Origin: Procambarus clarkii
Taxonomy: Eukaryota > Arthropoda > Malacostraca > Decapoda > Cambaridae
DNA: 64,000 nt
Reading direction: 5' to 3'
Assembly: GCF_040958095.1 (NCBI RefSeq)
Contig: NC_091195.1
Location: 27,417,586-27,481,585, forward strand
The translations under genes and the position numbers were made by a program. Position 1 is the stretch's first letter; every line of letters starts with the position of its first letter. Below are positions 45,250 to 56,913 of this stretch, one piece after another. The notes under the pieces are model-generated. The model had not been told where the DNA came from. It made no database searches and saw only the letters and a list, made by a program, of their open reading frames with translations.

Positions 45250-46122
45250 GTAAGGGATAAGGCAAGCATCTGAGAGTAACTAGAATGCTGCTTCAAATCC
45301 CTTCCATTACTCCAAATGACTCTCTCAATTTTATCGACTTATTCCACGGTCACATTCATGAAAAATGCTTTTGCAAAGTCTGTGTATACAATACATGCAT
45401 TTTTGTTTACTTCCAATGCATCTGTAATTTAGTCACAGTGATCAATTTAAAAAATACTCTTCCTGGTAAAAACCATATTGATCTAGATTTTGTAGAACAT
45501 GTTCTTTTCCATTCAGGTGGTAAGCTGGCTTACCAACTAGAGTAGCAACCCTGGAAACACAAAACGAAACTGTCTCTCTTTTCCGCTTGTTACAACTTGT
45601 AATAAAGTTGTTACATCTTGGCTTAACGTGTTTATGACATATTAGAACGTTGTGACAACTTGCTATATTGGTTATTATAACTGGTTAGGTGTTAATACTT
45701 GTATCAATGTCGAAGTTTCGGTGTGTGTTTGGCGGGACCCTCTCAAATACCTTTATGATGTGTGGTGTTAGTGCATGCGCTCTTTTACATACTACAAACT
45801 TCAAAACTTTTTATACATCTCAGAATTTTACAGCTTTAGCTAATCCCAGTCCAGTTTGTTACCTGCAATTCTGCATACGAGTTTTATTTTATAGACCTAA
45901 AACTACATTAGACTAAATAAATTACAGAACAAATTAAAAAACTTCCCAGACAAAATTTCTACAAAAACAATGAACCTAAGTTTCTAATTCAAAATCTAAA
46001 AAAGGTGCCAGTATTCTACCTAATGCAACTAAAAAGTGATCAACAGGCCCAAATATCAATAATTAATTGTTAGATATTCTTCGGCTTACTCTGACTACAT
46101 AAAAGGATAAACGGACACCCAC
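45250..46122. other. Intron sequence next to TNPO3 exon
   Basis: No repeat or gene recognised apart from the exon border at 46123. Confidence 0.5.
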
Positions 46123-46327
46123 CTTAGCAGCCACTGTTGCCAGGTGTTTATTATGCAGCCGTTTAGTCAGAAACTGAAGGACAAGAGGAAGCAAGCTGGG
46201 GTGGCAGGCGATCCACTCGTTGAGCTCGGCGAGTAACTGAACCGACGTAAACGCCACTTGCAAGTGTATGTCGTCGGGCTGGCCGAGCAAGCCTTCCAAG
46301 ATCGGAGGGACCACTTCGCTCTCCTCT
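46123..46327 (-). CDS. TNPO3: TNPO3 exon
   Basis: 205 nt, acceptor atatttcag and donor gtgggt. It reads PEESEVVPPILEGLLGQP and FTSVQLLAELNEWI, ending LHNKHLATVAAK, matching human PENNPTLVEVLEGVVRLP and YTSIELVGEMSEVV, about residues 455-523. It borders the 24.5-kb intron on its 3' side. Confidence 0.96.
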
Positions 46328-46691
46328 CTGAAATATTACACCACATAAAAACAAACGATCAACTGTCGTAAACAATCAACTGTTTACAATTAACAGTAAA
46401 CAATGACTGTTCAATAGATATGGTTGTGTACTTAACTCAAGGATATAACCATAATTGAACATGTCACTATATAAAGAAAATACACGATGGCAATATTACT
46501 CGGACTACTACCCACCTATTAGTGTCTACCGTGTGATGGTTCTGGCGCTCAAGGTCCCTACGGATCAGTTTCAAATTGACTTTATTCATAAATATTTATA
46601 TTATTAGTTGGGTTAGTTTGCACAAATTGACAGCAAATTATTGACCTAAGTCATAAAAACAACACAACACGTAATACCAGGAATTATAAAC

Positions 46692-47153
46692 TATATACAG
46701 GTAGATGAGGAGTCACAATAATGTGGGTGACAAATATTGACCAGACCACACAGTAGAAAGTCGAGAGACGACGACGTTTCGGTGCATCCTGGACCATATC
46801 TCGAGGTTATCTTGAGATGATTTCGGGGCTTTTTAAGTGTCTCTGCAGCCCGGTCCTCGACCAGGCCTCCACCACCAGGAAGCAGCCCGTGACAGCTGAC
46901 TAACACTCAGGTACCTATTTTACTGCTAAGTAACAGGGGCATAGGGTGCAAGAAACTTTTACCCATTGTTTCTTGCCGGCGCCCGGGATCGAACCCGGGA
47001 CCACAGGATCACAAGTCCAGCGTGCTGTCCGCTCGGCTCCCTTATCACAATATCCGGCCATTCTCACAATCGACTTGATAATGGTCCAGGACGGACCAAA
47101 ACGTCGTCGTCTCTTGACTTTCTAGTGTGTGGTTTGGTCAATATATACAGGTA
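46692..47153 (-). mobile_element. HP1 copy split by a type A SINE
   Basis: HP1 left part 46704-46800 (tail gatgaggagtcacaataatg, arm gacgacgacgtttcggtgc), SINE 46801-47041, then the loop and right arm to 47141 (caatcgacttgataatggtc, gacgtcgtctc in part). Flanked by tatatacaggta on both sides (46692-46703, 47142-47153). Confidence 0.87.
46801..47041 (-). mobile_element. tRNA-derived SINE, head type A, inside HP1
   Basis: Minus-strand copy from tcgaggttatcttgagatg to ctcggctccc, the head slightly shortened. It sits near the HP1 loop and so is younger than that HP1 insertion. Confidence 0.88.
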
Positions 47154-47499
47154 CTTAACATTTAAACTGAGCAGCTACATTTATTAATGTAGCAGCTAAA
47201 TCGTAAATTGTACACTTGTCAAATTCAGACTCAAACTATGCAAGAGCTTGTACAAATCATTACAATAATGGCTCAACTAAACAGGTGTACATCAGTCTAA
47301 ATCAAATTTTACATTTTGGGTATAAAGTGATACCATTTAGCTAGAAATTTGAATGGTAATATAAACTGCATAAAAACAGTGTAGTTTACCATTAAAGCAT
47401 TAAGACAAATATTAGCACACTTTATATTACATAAGTAGAATGATGAGAAGATCATTTCAAGAACTGTATATAGCTTGGATGTGCTTGGTTGTGTATATA

Positions 47500-47790
47500 G
47501 AATGTGCTCGGTTGTGCTTCGATTACTGCTAATGAGATTCTCATACCCGAAAGGTTTGGAGAGTACATAGCTACCTTACCTTGTGGTTACCTTGAGGTGA
47601 TTTCGGGACTCGGCGTCCCGGCGGCCCGGTCGTCGACCAGCGAGGAGGCCTGGTCGACGACCGGGCCGCGGGGTTGCTAAACCCCAAAATCACCTCAAGA
47701 TAATCTCAATGTAAGGTAGCTATGTACTCCCCAAACCTTTTGGGTATGAGAATCTCATTAGCAGTAATCCAAGCACAACCAAGCACATTC
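47500..47790. repeat. Long near-perfect palindrome
   Basis: Left arm 47500-47640 (aatgtgctcggttgtgcttc, gattactgctaatgagattc, ccggtcgtcgacc) and right arm to 47790 (gcagtaatccaagcacaacc) pair with few mismatches around a centre near 47645. The arms also contain the ttgaggtgatttcggg end motif of the SINEs. Confidence 0.9.
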
Positions 47791-47799
47791 TGCACTAAG

Positions 47800-48395
47800 T
47801 TATAACTGCATGTAATTGAATATTTTATGTCATATTTGTAATGTTATACCAGGGGTTTTATTTTCCCCAGTGCAATGATGCATTGGGCTCTCAATAATAT
47901 AATTTGTATCACAGAACATGTGGAACACTGATATGTACATTTATCCTCGTTACTAATATGTCAACTACAATATTAGAACAATAAATCAGACTATTTTTGC
48001 TGTTATCATACCGTATACACAAGTTATATAGAATTGTGTGTGTGTGTGTGTGTGTGTGTGGGGGGGGTTGAGTACTTCACTTCTGACGTAGTGAAGTACC
48101 TCCCAATATCTGTAAACAATTCCCAAATGACATTAGAGTACCTCAGTAATGGTAATGTCTACCCACAGACATAATAACATGGTATAAAACCCCACTTGTG
48201 TATCTGTGAGATTTATGTGAAAAAATTACACAAAATCTGTCAAGCTCAGAGATAATCACACACTCGTAGCTCGACAAAGCACTCGGGAGAGTGCGAAAGA
48301 CTTGCTGTAATTAACATAAATCTCAAATCCCCAAGTGTGGGATTTGATCCCAGATTAGAGTATCTCTTGCGATAAAAAGACACCCGAGACAAAAC
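47800..48395. other. Intron with GT run and weak inverted pair
   Basis: A (GT)n run at about 48037-48060 followed by G, and an imperfect inverted pair (ccccacttgtgtatctgtga near 48188 with ctcaaatccccaagtgtggg near 48325). Not otherwise assigned. Confidence 0.5.
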
Positions 48396-48399
48396 TTAC

Positions 48400-48605
48400 G
48401 GTACAAGATTCTTAGCCACGCTCTGCATGATGAACAACGCAGCCTCCATCAGATTCCAGTTCTTGGTCACGTCTGGTGACTGGAGTATGTGTGCCATCTG
48501 CTGGAAACACAGTTTGGAGCCACAAATAAACACCACATCCTTAATCAACTCTTGCACTCGCTCTCGGAACTCGTAGAAGTCGTCTTGCTGAACCAGTATG
48601 CTCTC
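48400..48605 (-). CDS. TNPO3: TNPO3 exon
   Basis: 206 nt, acceptor ccctgcag and donor gtaagt. It reads DDFYEFRERVQELIKDVVF and AALFIMQSVAKNLVP, matching human DDFGEFRMRVSDLVKDLIF and AVLFIMAAIAKSVDP, about residues 387-455. It ends two bases into a Pro codon completed by the next exon. Confidence 0.96.
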
Positions 48606-49146
48606 CTGCAGGGAACACACTTTAATTTAAACCAATTTTACCTCTTTTCAATTAATTTGGTCTTTTTAAAAAAACTGCTGTTTAAAGACTTAACAACATG
48701 TCAATTACATCAAACTTCTTGCATAAATTGATAAAAAAAAGTAATTACTTTAATTATTAATTTATACCAATTTTTGTGCCTGTTACTTGCCACACAAAAA
48801 ATTATTCTCTGCCTTGCCTTTATCGTCATCTTTTAGGATTACACTGTTTATGGCCCACTGACGCTTCAATACAATACTTTAGACAATATAACAATTCCAT
48901 GATCTGTTGCCATGGGAGTTACAGACCTAATAACAACAATGACCTTCCTTGCACTACTACAATGACATGTATAAAGTTTAAAGCCAAAACGCACAACAAA
49001 AAATGATCTACACATCACATGACACCAACCATATCTTCCAATCAAATATTTTACAATTCCTAAGTAGCTGAAATTCTAAATGTTTAAATGTTATGTTGCC
49101 CCGTGATGCTGAAACAATGTGAATGAATGGGCCGGAAATTACTCAC

Positions 49147-49293
49147 ATGATCGGGCTCTATCTGACAGTGCCGATAAAGGGCCTCAATTAGTCGCTCAAC
49201 ATAAGGCTTAAACTGTTCATTTACGTTGTCACAGTTTTTTCTGTAGAGTACCTCCGATAGTTTGTACCAGAAGTTGAACGTGATCTCGGCAAC
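49147..49293 (-). CDS. TNPO3: TNPO3 exon
   Basis: 147 nt, exactly 49 codons, between acceptor tttccag and donor gtgagt. The translation VAEITFNFWYKLSEVLYRKN and RHCQIEPDH matches human [20 protein letters not shown] and RHCQLEPDH, about residues 338-386. Both ends fall between codons. Confidence 0.96.
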
Positions 49294-49579
49294 CTGGAAA
49301 GAGCATTGCACGTGATTAACCGATAAAACAAAATAGTGGCTATAAGGTCACCACGTGATGTTACAAATTAAACCACAGTGGATTAAAACACGAGATTAAC
49401 ACGAACCAAATATAAGGCATTTCAAATTACCAGTTATCAATGCACTTCACAACATCAAATATCAATTATATAGTATATCAACTCCTTCACCCTAATTCTT
49501 GCTCTTGCGGGGCAAGAGGGGGACCAGCTCGGTGAAACGACAGTGAATAATGGTGAAAGGTTATTCACCTTATTTAGTG

Positions 49580-49876
49580 TTACACACAACCACCCCAAGT
49601 ACACCACCAGCCATCCCACAACCACTCCAAGTACACCACCAGCCATCCCACAACCACCCCAAGTACACCACCAGCCATCCCACAACCACCCCAAGTACAC
49701 CACCAGCCATCCCACAACCACCCCAAGTACACCACCAGCCATCCCACAAGCACCCCAAGTACACCACCAGCCATCCCACAACCACCCCAAGTACACCACC
49801 AGCCATCCCACAAGCACCCCAAGTACACCACCAGCCATCCCACAACCACCCCAAGTACACCACCAGCCATCCCAAC
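49580..49876. repeat. 32-bp tandem repeat, about 9 copies
   Basis: Unit accaccccaagtacaccacc plus agccatcccaca, with accac/agcac variants. Several overlapping false ORFs arise from it. Confidence 0.95.
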
Positions 49877-50129
49877 CTCTCCTCATAAAAAGTACATAGC
49901 ATTTTGATGTATAGAATCCCCAACGTTAGGACTTGGGGTTCGGTGATCTGCTTAGACAACAGACCCTATCTTTCTGATTTTGTTGGGAACTGTTTCCCTG
50001 GGCATTAATGAGCAAACCAGGTATAATCAGCTAGGGGAATGGGGGGTATAAAGAGCTAGATCTCACTCCCTCATAAGTGGTAAGTAAGCGCCAGTATACA
50101 TTATATTGTAGTTGCTCTACGCCCTCCCA

Positions 50130-50165
50130 AAACAGTACCTTTTTTTTTTTTTTTTTTTTTTTTTA
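50130..50165. repeat. Poly-T run
   Basis: About 25-34 T in the TNPO3 intron, possibly the tail of a minus-strand retroposed sequence. Confidence 0.8.
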
Positions 50166-50617
50166 CCCGGGGAATTGCCAGGTGCCTGAAGGTTTAACAA
50201 AATTCTATTATGCACCTTATACTTCTTTCAAACCAGTTCACACACACGTCCAAATTTTTATTATTATTATTATAGCCATTTTTAAGATAAATACACGAGA
50301 AATAATTAAACGTATTTAAACTTTCACATATTGAGCAACACTCAGCATAAACTATAATGCACATAACGTTTACGAATCCATACTCTAGGAACACCAATTT
50401 CAAACAAATTAACAAAATCCAGCATTACCAAACAAAAATAAACAACGAGGGATAGGGGCAATAAACAATTGACATACCTGGAGAGGGTTCTGGCCATTTT
50501 TAAGCTTATTTATATTTATTTCTATGAAATAAACAGGGGGAGGGGGGGAGGGGGGAGGAGATGGTGGTGCTAATACTAGTATAACTTGGTAATATTCCAA
50601 GCCCTCCAAGCCATGTT

Positions 50618-50848
50618 ATTAAATCTATATGCAGACGAGGAGTCACAATAACGTGGCTGAAAAATGTTGACCAAACCACGCACTAGAAAGTGAAGGGACA
50701 ACGACTACCCAGTCCGTCCTGGACCATTCTCAAGCCGACTGTGTTCACACGGACCATTCACAATCGACTTAAGATGATCCAGGACGGACCTAAATGTCGT
50801 CATCCCTTCACTTTCTAGTGTGTGGTTTGGTCAACATATTAAATCTAT
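50618..50848 (-). mobile_element. Hairpin element HP1, copy
   Basis: Element 50629-50837: tail gcagacgaggagtcacaata at the left, two diverged arms, and a loop with gtgttcacacgg. Perfect 11-bp duplication attaaatctat (50618-50628, 50838-50848). Confidence 0.87.
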
Positions 50849-50962
50849 CCTGATGTCAATTCTTCCTGGACAGCATTGCAATCTGATATTGATATTCCAG
50901 TTCTGCATCAACATGTTGTAATAGTTATGTGGATCTGCTGCTCACTGCAAGGACCAGTGCTC

Positions 50963-51205
50963 ATGTCGTGCTCAAAGCGCCTGGCGTTCCGCGAGAGCTT
51001 TGTCATGGGTTCGTATCCTGGCCGGGGAGGATTTACTGGGCGCAAATCCTTAACTGTAGCCTCTGTTTAACTCAACAGTAAAATGTGTACTGGGTTGTAA
51101 CAACGATTCTTCGCGGCAGGGGATCGTATTCCAGGGACCTGCCCGTAACGCTACGCGTACTAGTGGCTCTACAAGAATGTAACAACTCTTGTATATATCT
51201 AAAAA
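50963..51205 (+). mobile_element. tRNA-derived SINE, type C, with LINE-like tail
   Basis: Head-like gcgttccgcgagagctttgt with box-B gggttcgtatcct, body caacagtaaaatgtgtactg and gtaacaacgattcttcgcgg, then cctgcccgtaacgctacgcg, tactagtggctctacaag and an A run. The tail matches the 3' UTR of the LINE at 4290-5460. It sits between units of the 36-bp repeat. Confidence 0.75.
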
Positions 51206-51206
51206 A

Positions 51207-51418
51207 AATGTGAAGCACTGCTTCACTGCAAGGATCAGTGCTCATGTGAAGCACTGTTTCACTGCAAGGATCAGTGCTCATGTGAAGCACTGCTTCACTG
51301 CAAGGATCAGTGCTCATGTGAAGCACTGCTTCACTGCAAGGATCAGTGCTCATGTGAAGCACTGCTTCACTGCAAGGATCAGTGCTCATGTGAAGCACTG
51401 CTTCACTGCAAGGACCAG
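51207..51418. repeat. 36-bp tandem repeat, about 6 copies
   Basis: Unit tgtgaagcactgcttcactg plus caaggatcagtgctca. Part of one more unit lies left of the SINE (about 50941-50962), so the SINE inserted into the array. The unit contains a small hairpin gaagcactgcttc. Confidence 0.93.
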
Positions 51419-51970
51419 CCCGACTCATCCAGTTTTCACAAGGCAAGCCCAACCCGAAGTGGGACTTGGCTTATGTAAGAACACTTAAAACCGTAAACCA
51501 CAACTATAAATAACCTATTTTTACCACCAACTTTACATGAAAACCAACTTGAAATTCAAGTTCCCGAACCACTGCTATATAGAAAAACCAGACGTGTTTT
51601 ACACAATAAATATTTAGAAACCACTTTGTAAAATCTCTCATACGTTACCAATCTTAACTCGATACAATTAAGTCAATAGGCAGAGAATAAGTCACAATAA
51701 CATAACTGAAACAAGTGACCCATACCCTCAATACACAGGAAATATTGCGTCCAAATCATCGTGGACTTATGTTCGAATCCTCATCATGGCCCATGTGGAT
51801 TTATATATTTATCCATACCCTCACATACGGGGAAAAAAGAAGTTTTAGTCCATTCTGGACCCTTATCAAGTACAGTACACTACTTGTTCATGCATTTGGG
51901 TTGGATTATTTACAAAGTCAATAGTTTAGCGAGCAGATATTACAATGATAGAGAGCACACCGGGACTTAC

Positions 51971-52091
51971 CTCCCAGTCATGATGCCCAATACAGGTCAG
52001 AAGAAGATGAAGAACCTGGAGTGACCCCAACCCTTGGTCCGGCTGCTCTACCATCACCTCCACTAGTGTCTCGCCCAGCTCGGAGAAAATC
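51971..52091 (-). CDS. TNPO3: TNPO3 exon
   Basis: 121 nt, acceptor tttttag and donor gtaagt. It reads IFSELGETLVEVMVEQPDQG, then LHLLLTCIGHHDWE, matching human IFTELCETFLEKIV and LELLLICAGHPQYE, about residues 298-337. Its acceptor lies some 200 bp from the edge of the 2.8-kb 49-bp tandem array at 52287-55050, so that array is part of the upstream intron. Confidence 0.94.
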
Positions 52092-52286
52092 CTAAAAATA
52101 AACATTTCATTTTAACACACACACACAAAGGCATTGAATATACTAAAAAAAAAAAAAAAAAGAAATAGTACACAATTAAGATTACATCGTACTATATTAA
52201 TTGGTAGAAACGGCTCGTTTTATGAGCCGTTTATAATTATAATCAAATATAAACAAATGTTTTTATCATGGCCAATCACCCCAAGT

Positions 52287-55050
52287 TCTATGTAGGGCAC
52301 ATGTCTCACACACCATTATAACCATCTAGACAAGCTCTATGTAGGGCACATGTCTCACAAACCATTATAACCATCTAGACAAGCTCTATGTAGGGCACAT
52401 GTCTCACAAACCATTATAACCATCTAGACAAGTTCTATGTAGGGCACATGTCTCACAAACCATTATAACCATCTAGACAAGTTCTATGTAGGGCACATGT
52501 CTCACAAACCATTATAACCATCTAGACAAGTTCTATGTAGGGCACATGTCTCACAAACCATTATAACCATCTAGACAAGTTCTATGTAGGGCACATGTCT
52601 CACAAACCATTATAACCACCTAGACAAGTTCTATGTAGGGCACATGTCTCACACACCATTATAACCACCTAGACAAGTTCTATGTAGGGCACATGTCTCA
52701 CACACCATTATAACCATCTAGACAAGTTCTATGTAGGGCACATGTCTCACACCATTATAACCATCTAGACAAGCTCTATGTAGGGCACATGTCTCACACC
52801 ATTATAACCATCTAGACAAGCTCTATGTTGGGCACATGTCTCACACACCATTATAACCATCTAGACAAGTTCTATGTAGGGCACATGTCACACACCATTA
52901 TAACCATCTAGACAAGTTCTATGTAGGGCACATGTCTCACACCATTATAACCATCTAGACAAGTTCTATGTAGGGCACATGTCTCACACCATTATAACCA
53001 TCTAGACAAGCTCTATGTAGGGCACATGTCTCACACCATTATAACCATCTAGACAAGCTCTATGTAGGGCACATGTCTCACACCATTATAACCATCTAGA
53101 CAAGCTCTATGTTGGGCACATGTCTCACACACCATTATAACCATCTAGACAAGCTCTATGTTGGGCACATGTCTCACACACCATTATAACCATCTAGACA
53201 AGCTCTATGTTGGGCACATGTCTCACACACCATTATAACCATCTAGACAAGCTCTATGTAGGGCACATGTCTCACACCATTATAACCATCTAGACAAGCT
53301 CTATGTAGGGCACATGTCTCACACCATTATAACCATCTAGACAAGCTCTATGTAGGGCACATGTCTCACACCATTATAACCATCTAGACAAGCTCTATGT
53401 TGGGCACATGTCTCACACACCATTATAACCACCTAGACAAGCTCTATGTAGGGCACATGTCTCACACCATTATAACCATCTAGACAAGCTCTATGTAGGG
53501 CACATGTCTCACACCATTATAACCATCTAGACAAGTTCTATGTAGGGCACATGTCTCACACACCATTATAACCATCTAGACAAGTTCTATGTAGGGCACA
53601 TGTCTCACACCATTATAACCATCTAGACAAGCTCTATGTAGGGCACATGTCTCACACACCATTATAACCATCTAGACAAGCTCTATGTAGGGCACATGTC
53701 TCACACACCATTATAACCATCTAGACAAGTTCTATGTAGGGCACATCTCTCACAAACCATTATAACCATCTAGACAAGTTCTATGTAGGGCACATCTCTC
53801 ACAAACCATTATAACCATCTAGACAAGTTCTATGTAGGGCACATGTCTCACAAACCATTATAACCATCTAGACAAGTTCTATGTAGGGCACATGTCTCAC
53901 AAACCATTATAACCATCTAGACAAGTTCTATGTAGGGCACATGTCTCACAAACCATTATAACCATCTAGACAAGTTCTATGTAGGGCACATGTCTCACAA
54001 ACCATTATAACCATCTAGACAAGTTCTATGTAGGGCACATGTCTCACAAACCATTATAACCATCTAGACAAGTTCTATGTAGGGCACATCTCTCACAAAC
54101 CATTATAACCATCTAGACAAGTTCTATGTAGGGCACATGTCTCACAAACCATTATAACCATCTAGACAAGTTCTATGTAGGGCACATGTCTCACAAACCA
54201 TTATAACCATCTAGACAAGTTCTATGTAGGGCACATCTCTCACAAACCATTATAACCATCTAGACAAGTTCTATGTAGGGCACATGTCTCACAAACCATT
54301 ATAACCATCTAGACAAGTTCTATGTAGGGCACATGTCTCACACACCATTATAACCACCTAGACAAGTTCTATGTAGGGCACATGTCTCACAAACCATTAT
54401 AACCATCTAGACAAGTTCTATGTAGGGCACATCTCTCACAAACCATTATAACCATCTAGACAAGTTCTATGTAGGGCACATCTCTCACAAACCATTATAA
54501 CCATCTAGACAAGTTCTATGTAGGGCACATCTCTCACAAACCATTATAACCATCTAGACAAGTTCTATGTAGGGCACATCTCTCACAAACCATTATAACC
54601 ACCTAGACAAGTTCTATGTAGGGCACATCTCTCACAAACCATTATAACCACCTAGACAAGTTCTATGTAGGGCACATCTCTCACAAACCATTATAACCAC
54701 CTAGACAAGTTCTATGTAGGGCACATGTCTCACAAACCATTATAACCACCTAGACAAGTTCTATGTAGGGCACATCTCTCACAAACCATTATAACCATCT
54801 AGACAAGTTCTATGTAGGGCACATGTCTCACAAACCATTATAACCACCTAGACAAGTTCTATGTAGGGCACATCTCTCACAAACCATTATAACCATCTAG
54901 ACAAGTTCTATGTAGGGCACATGTCTCACAAACCATTATAACCACCTAGACAAGTTCTATGTAGGGCACATCTCTCACAAACCATTATAACCACCTAGAC
55001 AAGTTCTATGTAGGGCACATGTCTCACACACCATTATAACCATCTAGACA
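52287..55050. repeat. 49-bp minisatellite, about 56 copies
   Basis: Unit tctatgtagggcacatgtct plus cacaaaccattataaccatc and tagacaagt. Variants cluster in blocks: cacaaacc copies at both ends, cacacc (47 bp) and agctc copies in the middle (about 52740-53640), and catctctc mostly in the right third. The largest array in the window; it lies in a TNPO3 intron. Confidence 0.97.
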
Positions 55051-55444
55051 AATAGTAATAAAGTCTCAAAAACATTTAAATGTTGTTGCGTTCAACAAAA
55101 ACAAGTGTTAACAAGTGTTAACAATATAATGAATAAATCATTACAAAATATATCATTACATTGCATATTTTTTTGTAAAGTGAAATTTAGAATAATTAAA
55201 ATGTCCTGATCCTAAAAACAAATTATTCATATAAACTTAGGCTAAATGTACACAATATTACCTACTACAAGCTATATTATATCTATGCTACAAAATATTT
55301 CCAACGCAGATTAAAGTCCCCCATAAATTATCAGGCAATGTTTCTAGTTTCCATCTGTGTCCTCTAGTTTGGGTACTACCCCTGCTAAATTAATCTGTCC
55401 TAGTCTCCCCCGTCTTTTCCTCGGAATATTTCACACGTGGTAAT

Positions 55445-55547
55445 CATGTCTCCGAACTTGTCACAATTGACTTGATAATGGTCCAGGACAGACCGAAACG
55501 TCTTCATCTTTTCATCTTCTAGTGTGTGGTTTGGTCAACATGTCTCC
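55445..55547 (+). mobile_element. HP1 right-arm copy inside another repeat
   Basis: Element about 55454-55538, only the right arm (cttgataatggtccaggaca, then gaccgaaacgtc). It is flanked by catgtctcc on both sides (55445-55453, 55539-55547), interrupting a repeat that resumes at cagtttttctc. Confidence 0.75.
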
Positions 55548-55811
55548 AGTTTTTCTCTTTTACATCAACATGAGGTTTACTTTTTTAGTCTTTCCTCATA
55601 GCTCATACTTCTCGGCTCTGGGACTAGTCCGGCGGCATGTTTCTGAACTCTTTCCCGCTTTATTTGTGCGTTTAACGAGATACAACACTTCACGCTAATA
55701 CAACGCACTTCAGAACCGATGACGAAATGGTGGAAGCAGTGGGTTGGCCTCGAGTAACATTTACAACCTGGCAGAGTTGGCACTCCTGCACGAACTTGTC
55801 CAACTGCCTCT

Positions 55812-56090
55812 TTAACAAAAACCCACTTGAGTTCTGGAAATATTTCTTATACTGTTTGTGGTAGAAGGTGGAACAGTCACTAGGCTCTGATGTTGACAGT
55901 GTTCATTGATTGTACGTGAGGCACCTACACTCTTCACTTGTTCCATTCTGTATTTCCTAGCATATCCTTTGACCAACTTCGCTATTTTACCGTGTATATT
56001 TGTACCATGAGATAACCACACCTTAATTATAGTATCTTCCATGTATAAACTCTCTTGTCTTCTTTCCAGAGTACATTTTGATGACATCAA
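55812..56090 (-). CDS. Unrecognised 92-codon open frame
   Basis: Minus-strand frame MMSSKCTLERRQESLYMEDT, then WLSHGTNIHGKIAKLVKGYA. The composition looks protein-like, but I recognise no domain. It lies in a repeat-rich TNPO3 intron on the same strand as the gene and most likely derives from a mobile element. Low confidence that it is functional. Confidence 0.2.
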   Translation of the reverse strand: MMSSKCTLERRQESLYMEDTIIKVWLSHGTNIHGKIAKLVKGYARKYRMEQVKSVGASRTINEHCQHQSLVTVPPSTTNSIRNISRTQVGFC

Positions 56091-56319
56091 AATGTTTGCA
56101 GTAATTCAGGTGTTTTACTGTGTCAATCCATGCTGCATATGCTCCCTATTTCTTCTGGTTAAGAGATCTCTCCTGCTTTAAAAACAGAAGCGAGTATCGA
56201 GTACTCGAATCGGGAAAGCATAAATGATACGAAAAGTACAGGCATTGTGGCGACTTTCCTTGCTCTGAAGGCTTCTCATAACCCACGAATCATTTTCCTA
56301 GCCGAGGCAATGTTAGCTC

Positions 56320-56545
56320 TGGTTGATACCTGGTTGATGGGGTTCTGGGAGTTCTTCTACTCCCCAAGCCCGGCCCGAGGCCAGGCTAGACTTGTGAGAG
56401 TTTGGTCCACCAGGCTGTTGATTGAAGCGGCCCGCAGGCCCACATACCCACCACAGCCCGGTTGGTCCGGCACTCCTTGGAAGAATAAATCTAGTTTCCT
56501 CTTGAAGATGTCCACGGTTGTTCCGGCAATATTTCTTACGCTCTA
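56320..56545. repeat. Dispersed repeat (agcccggcccgaggccagg family)
   Basis: Contains gttgatggggttctgggagt, gcccgaggccaggctagact and cagcccggttggtccggcac. A shorter copy lies at 57003-57180 (aggccagcctgaggccaggc, cagcctggttggtccggcac). Confidence 0.65.
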
Positions 56546-56666
56546 ACGTTTACTGCTCAACACATCACTGAAGGTCACAGGCTCCCATAATAGGACTAAA
56601 TTACTTGTAACAGTACAACTGAAGGAGGCAAAGCAACTAACCGTAATTACGAAAGCAACTAACCGT

Positions 56667-56913
56667 CTTGAGGTTATCTCGAGATGATTTCGGGGCTTTT
56701 TAGTGTCCCCGCGGCCCAGTCCTCGACCAGGCCTCCACCCCCAGGAAGCAGCCCGTGACAGCTGACTAACTCCCAGGTACCTATTTACTGCTAGGTAACA
56801 GGGGCATTCAGGGTGAAAGAAACTTTGCCCATTTGTTTCTGCCTCGTGCGGGAATCGAACCCGCGCCACAGAATTACGAATCCTGCGCGCTATCCACCAG
56901 GCTACGAGGCCCC
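56667..56913 (-). mobile_element. tRNA-derived SINE, head type B
   Basis: Complete minus-strand copy from cttgaggttatctcgagatg to the head complement caggctacgaggcccc. The word aaccgt lies on both sides. Confidence 0.92.

Noticed and set aside
49455-49959. Gly/Trp-rich or Pro/His-rich proteins
   Set aside because: They are produced by the 32-bp tandem repeat in several frames.
52287-55050. Possible centromeric satellite
   Set aside because: It lies within an intron of an intact gene and is only 2.8 kb long.
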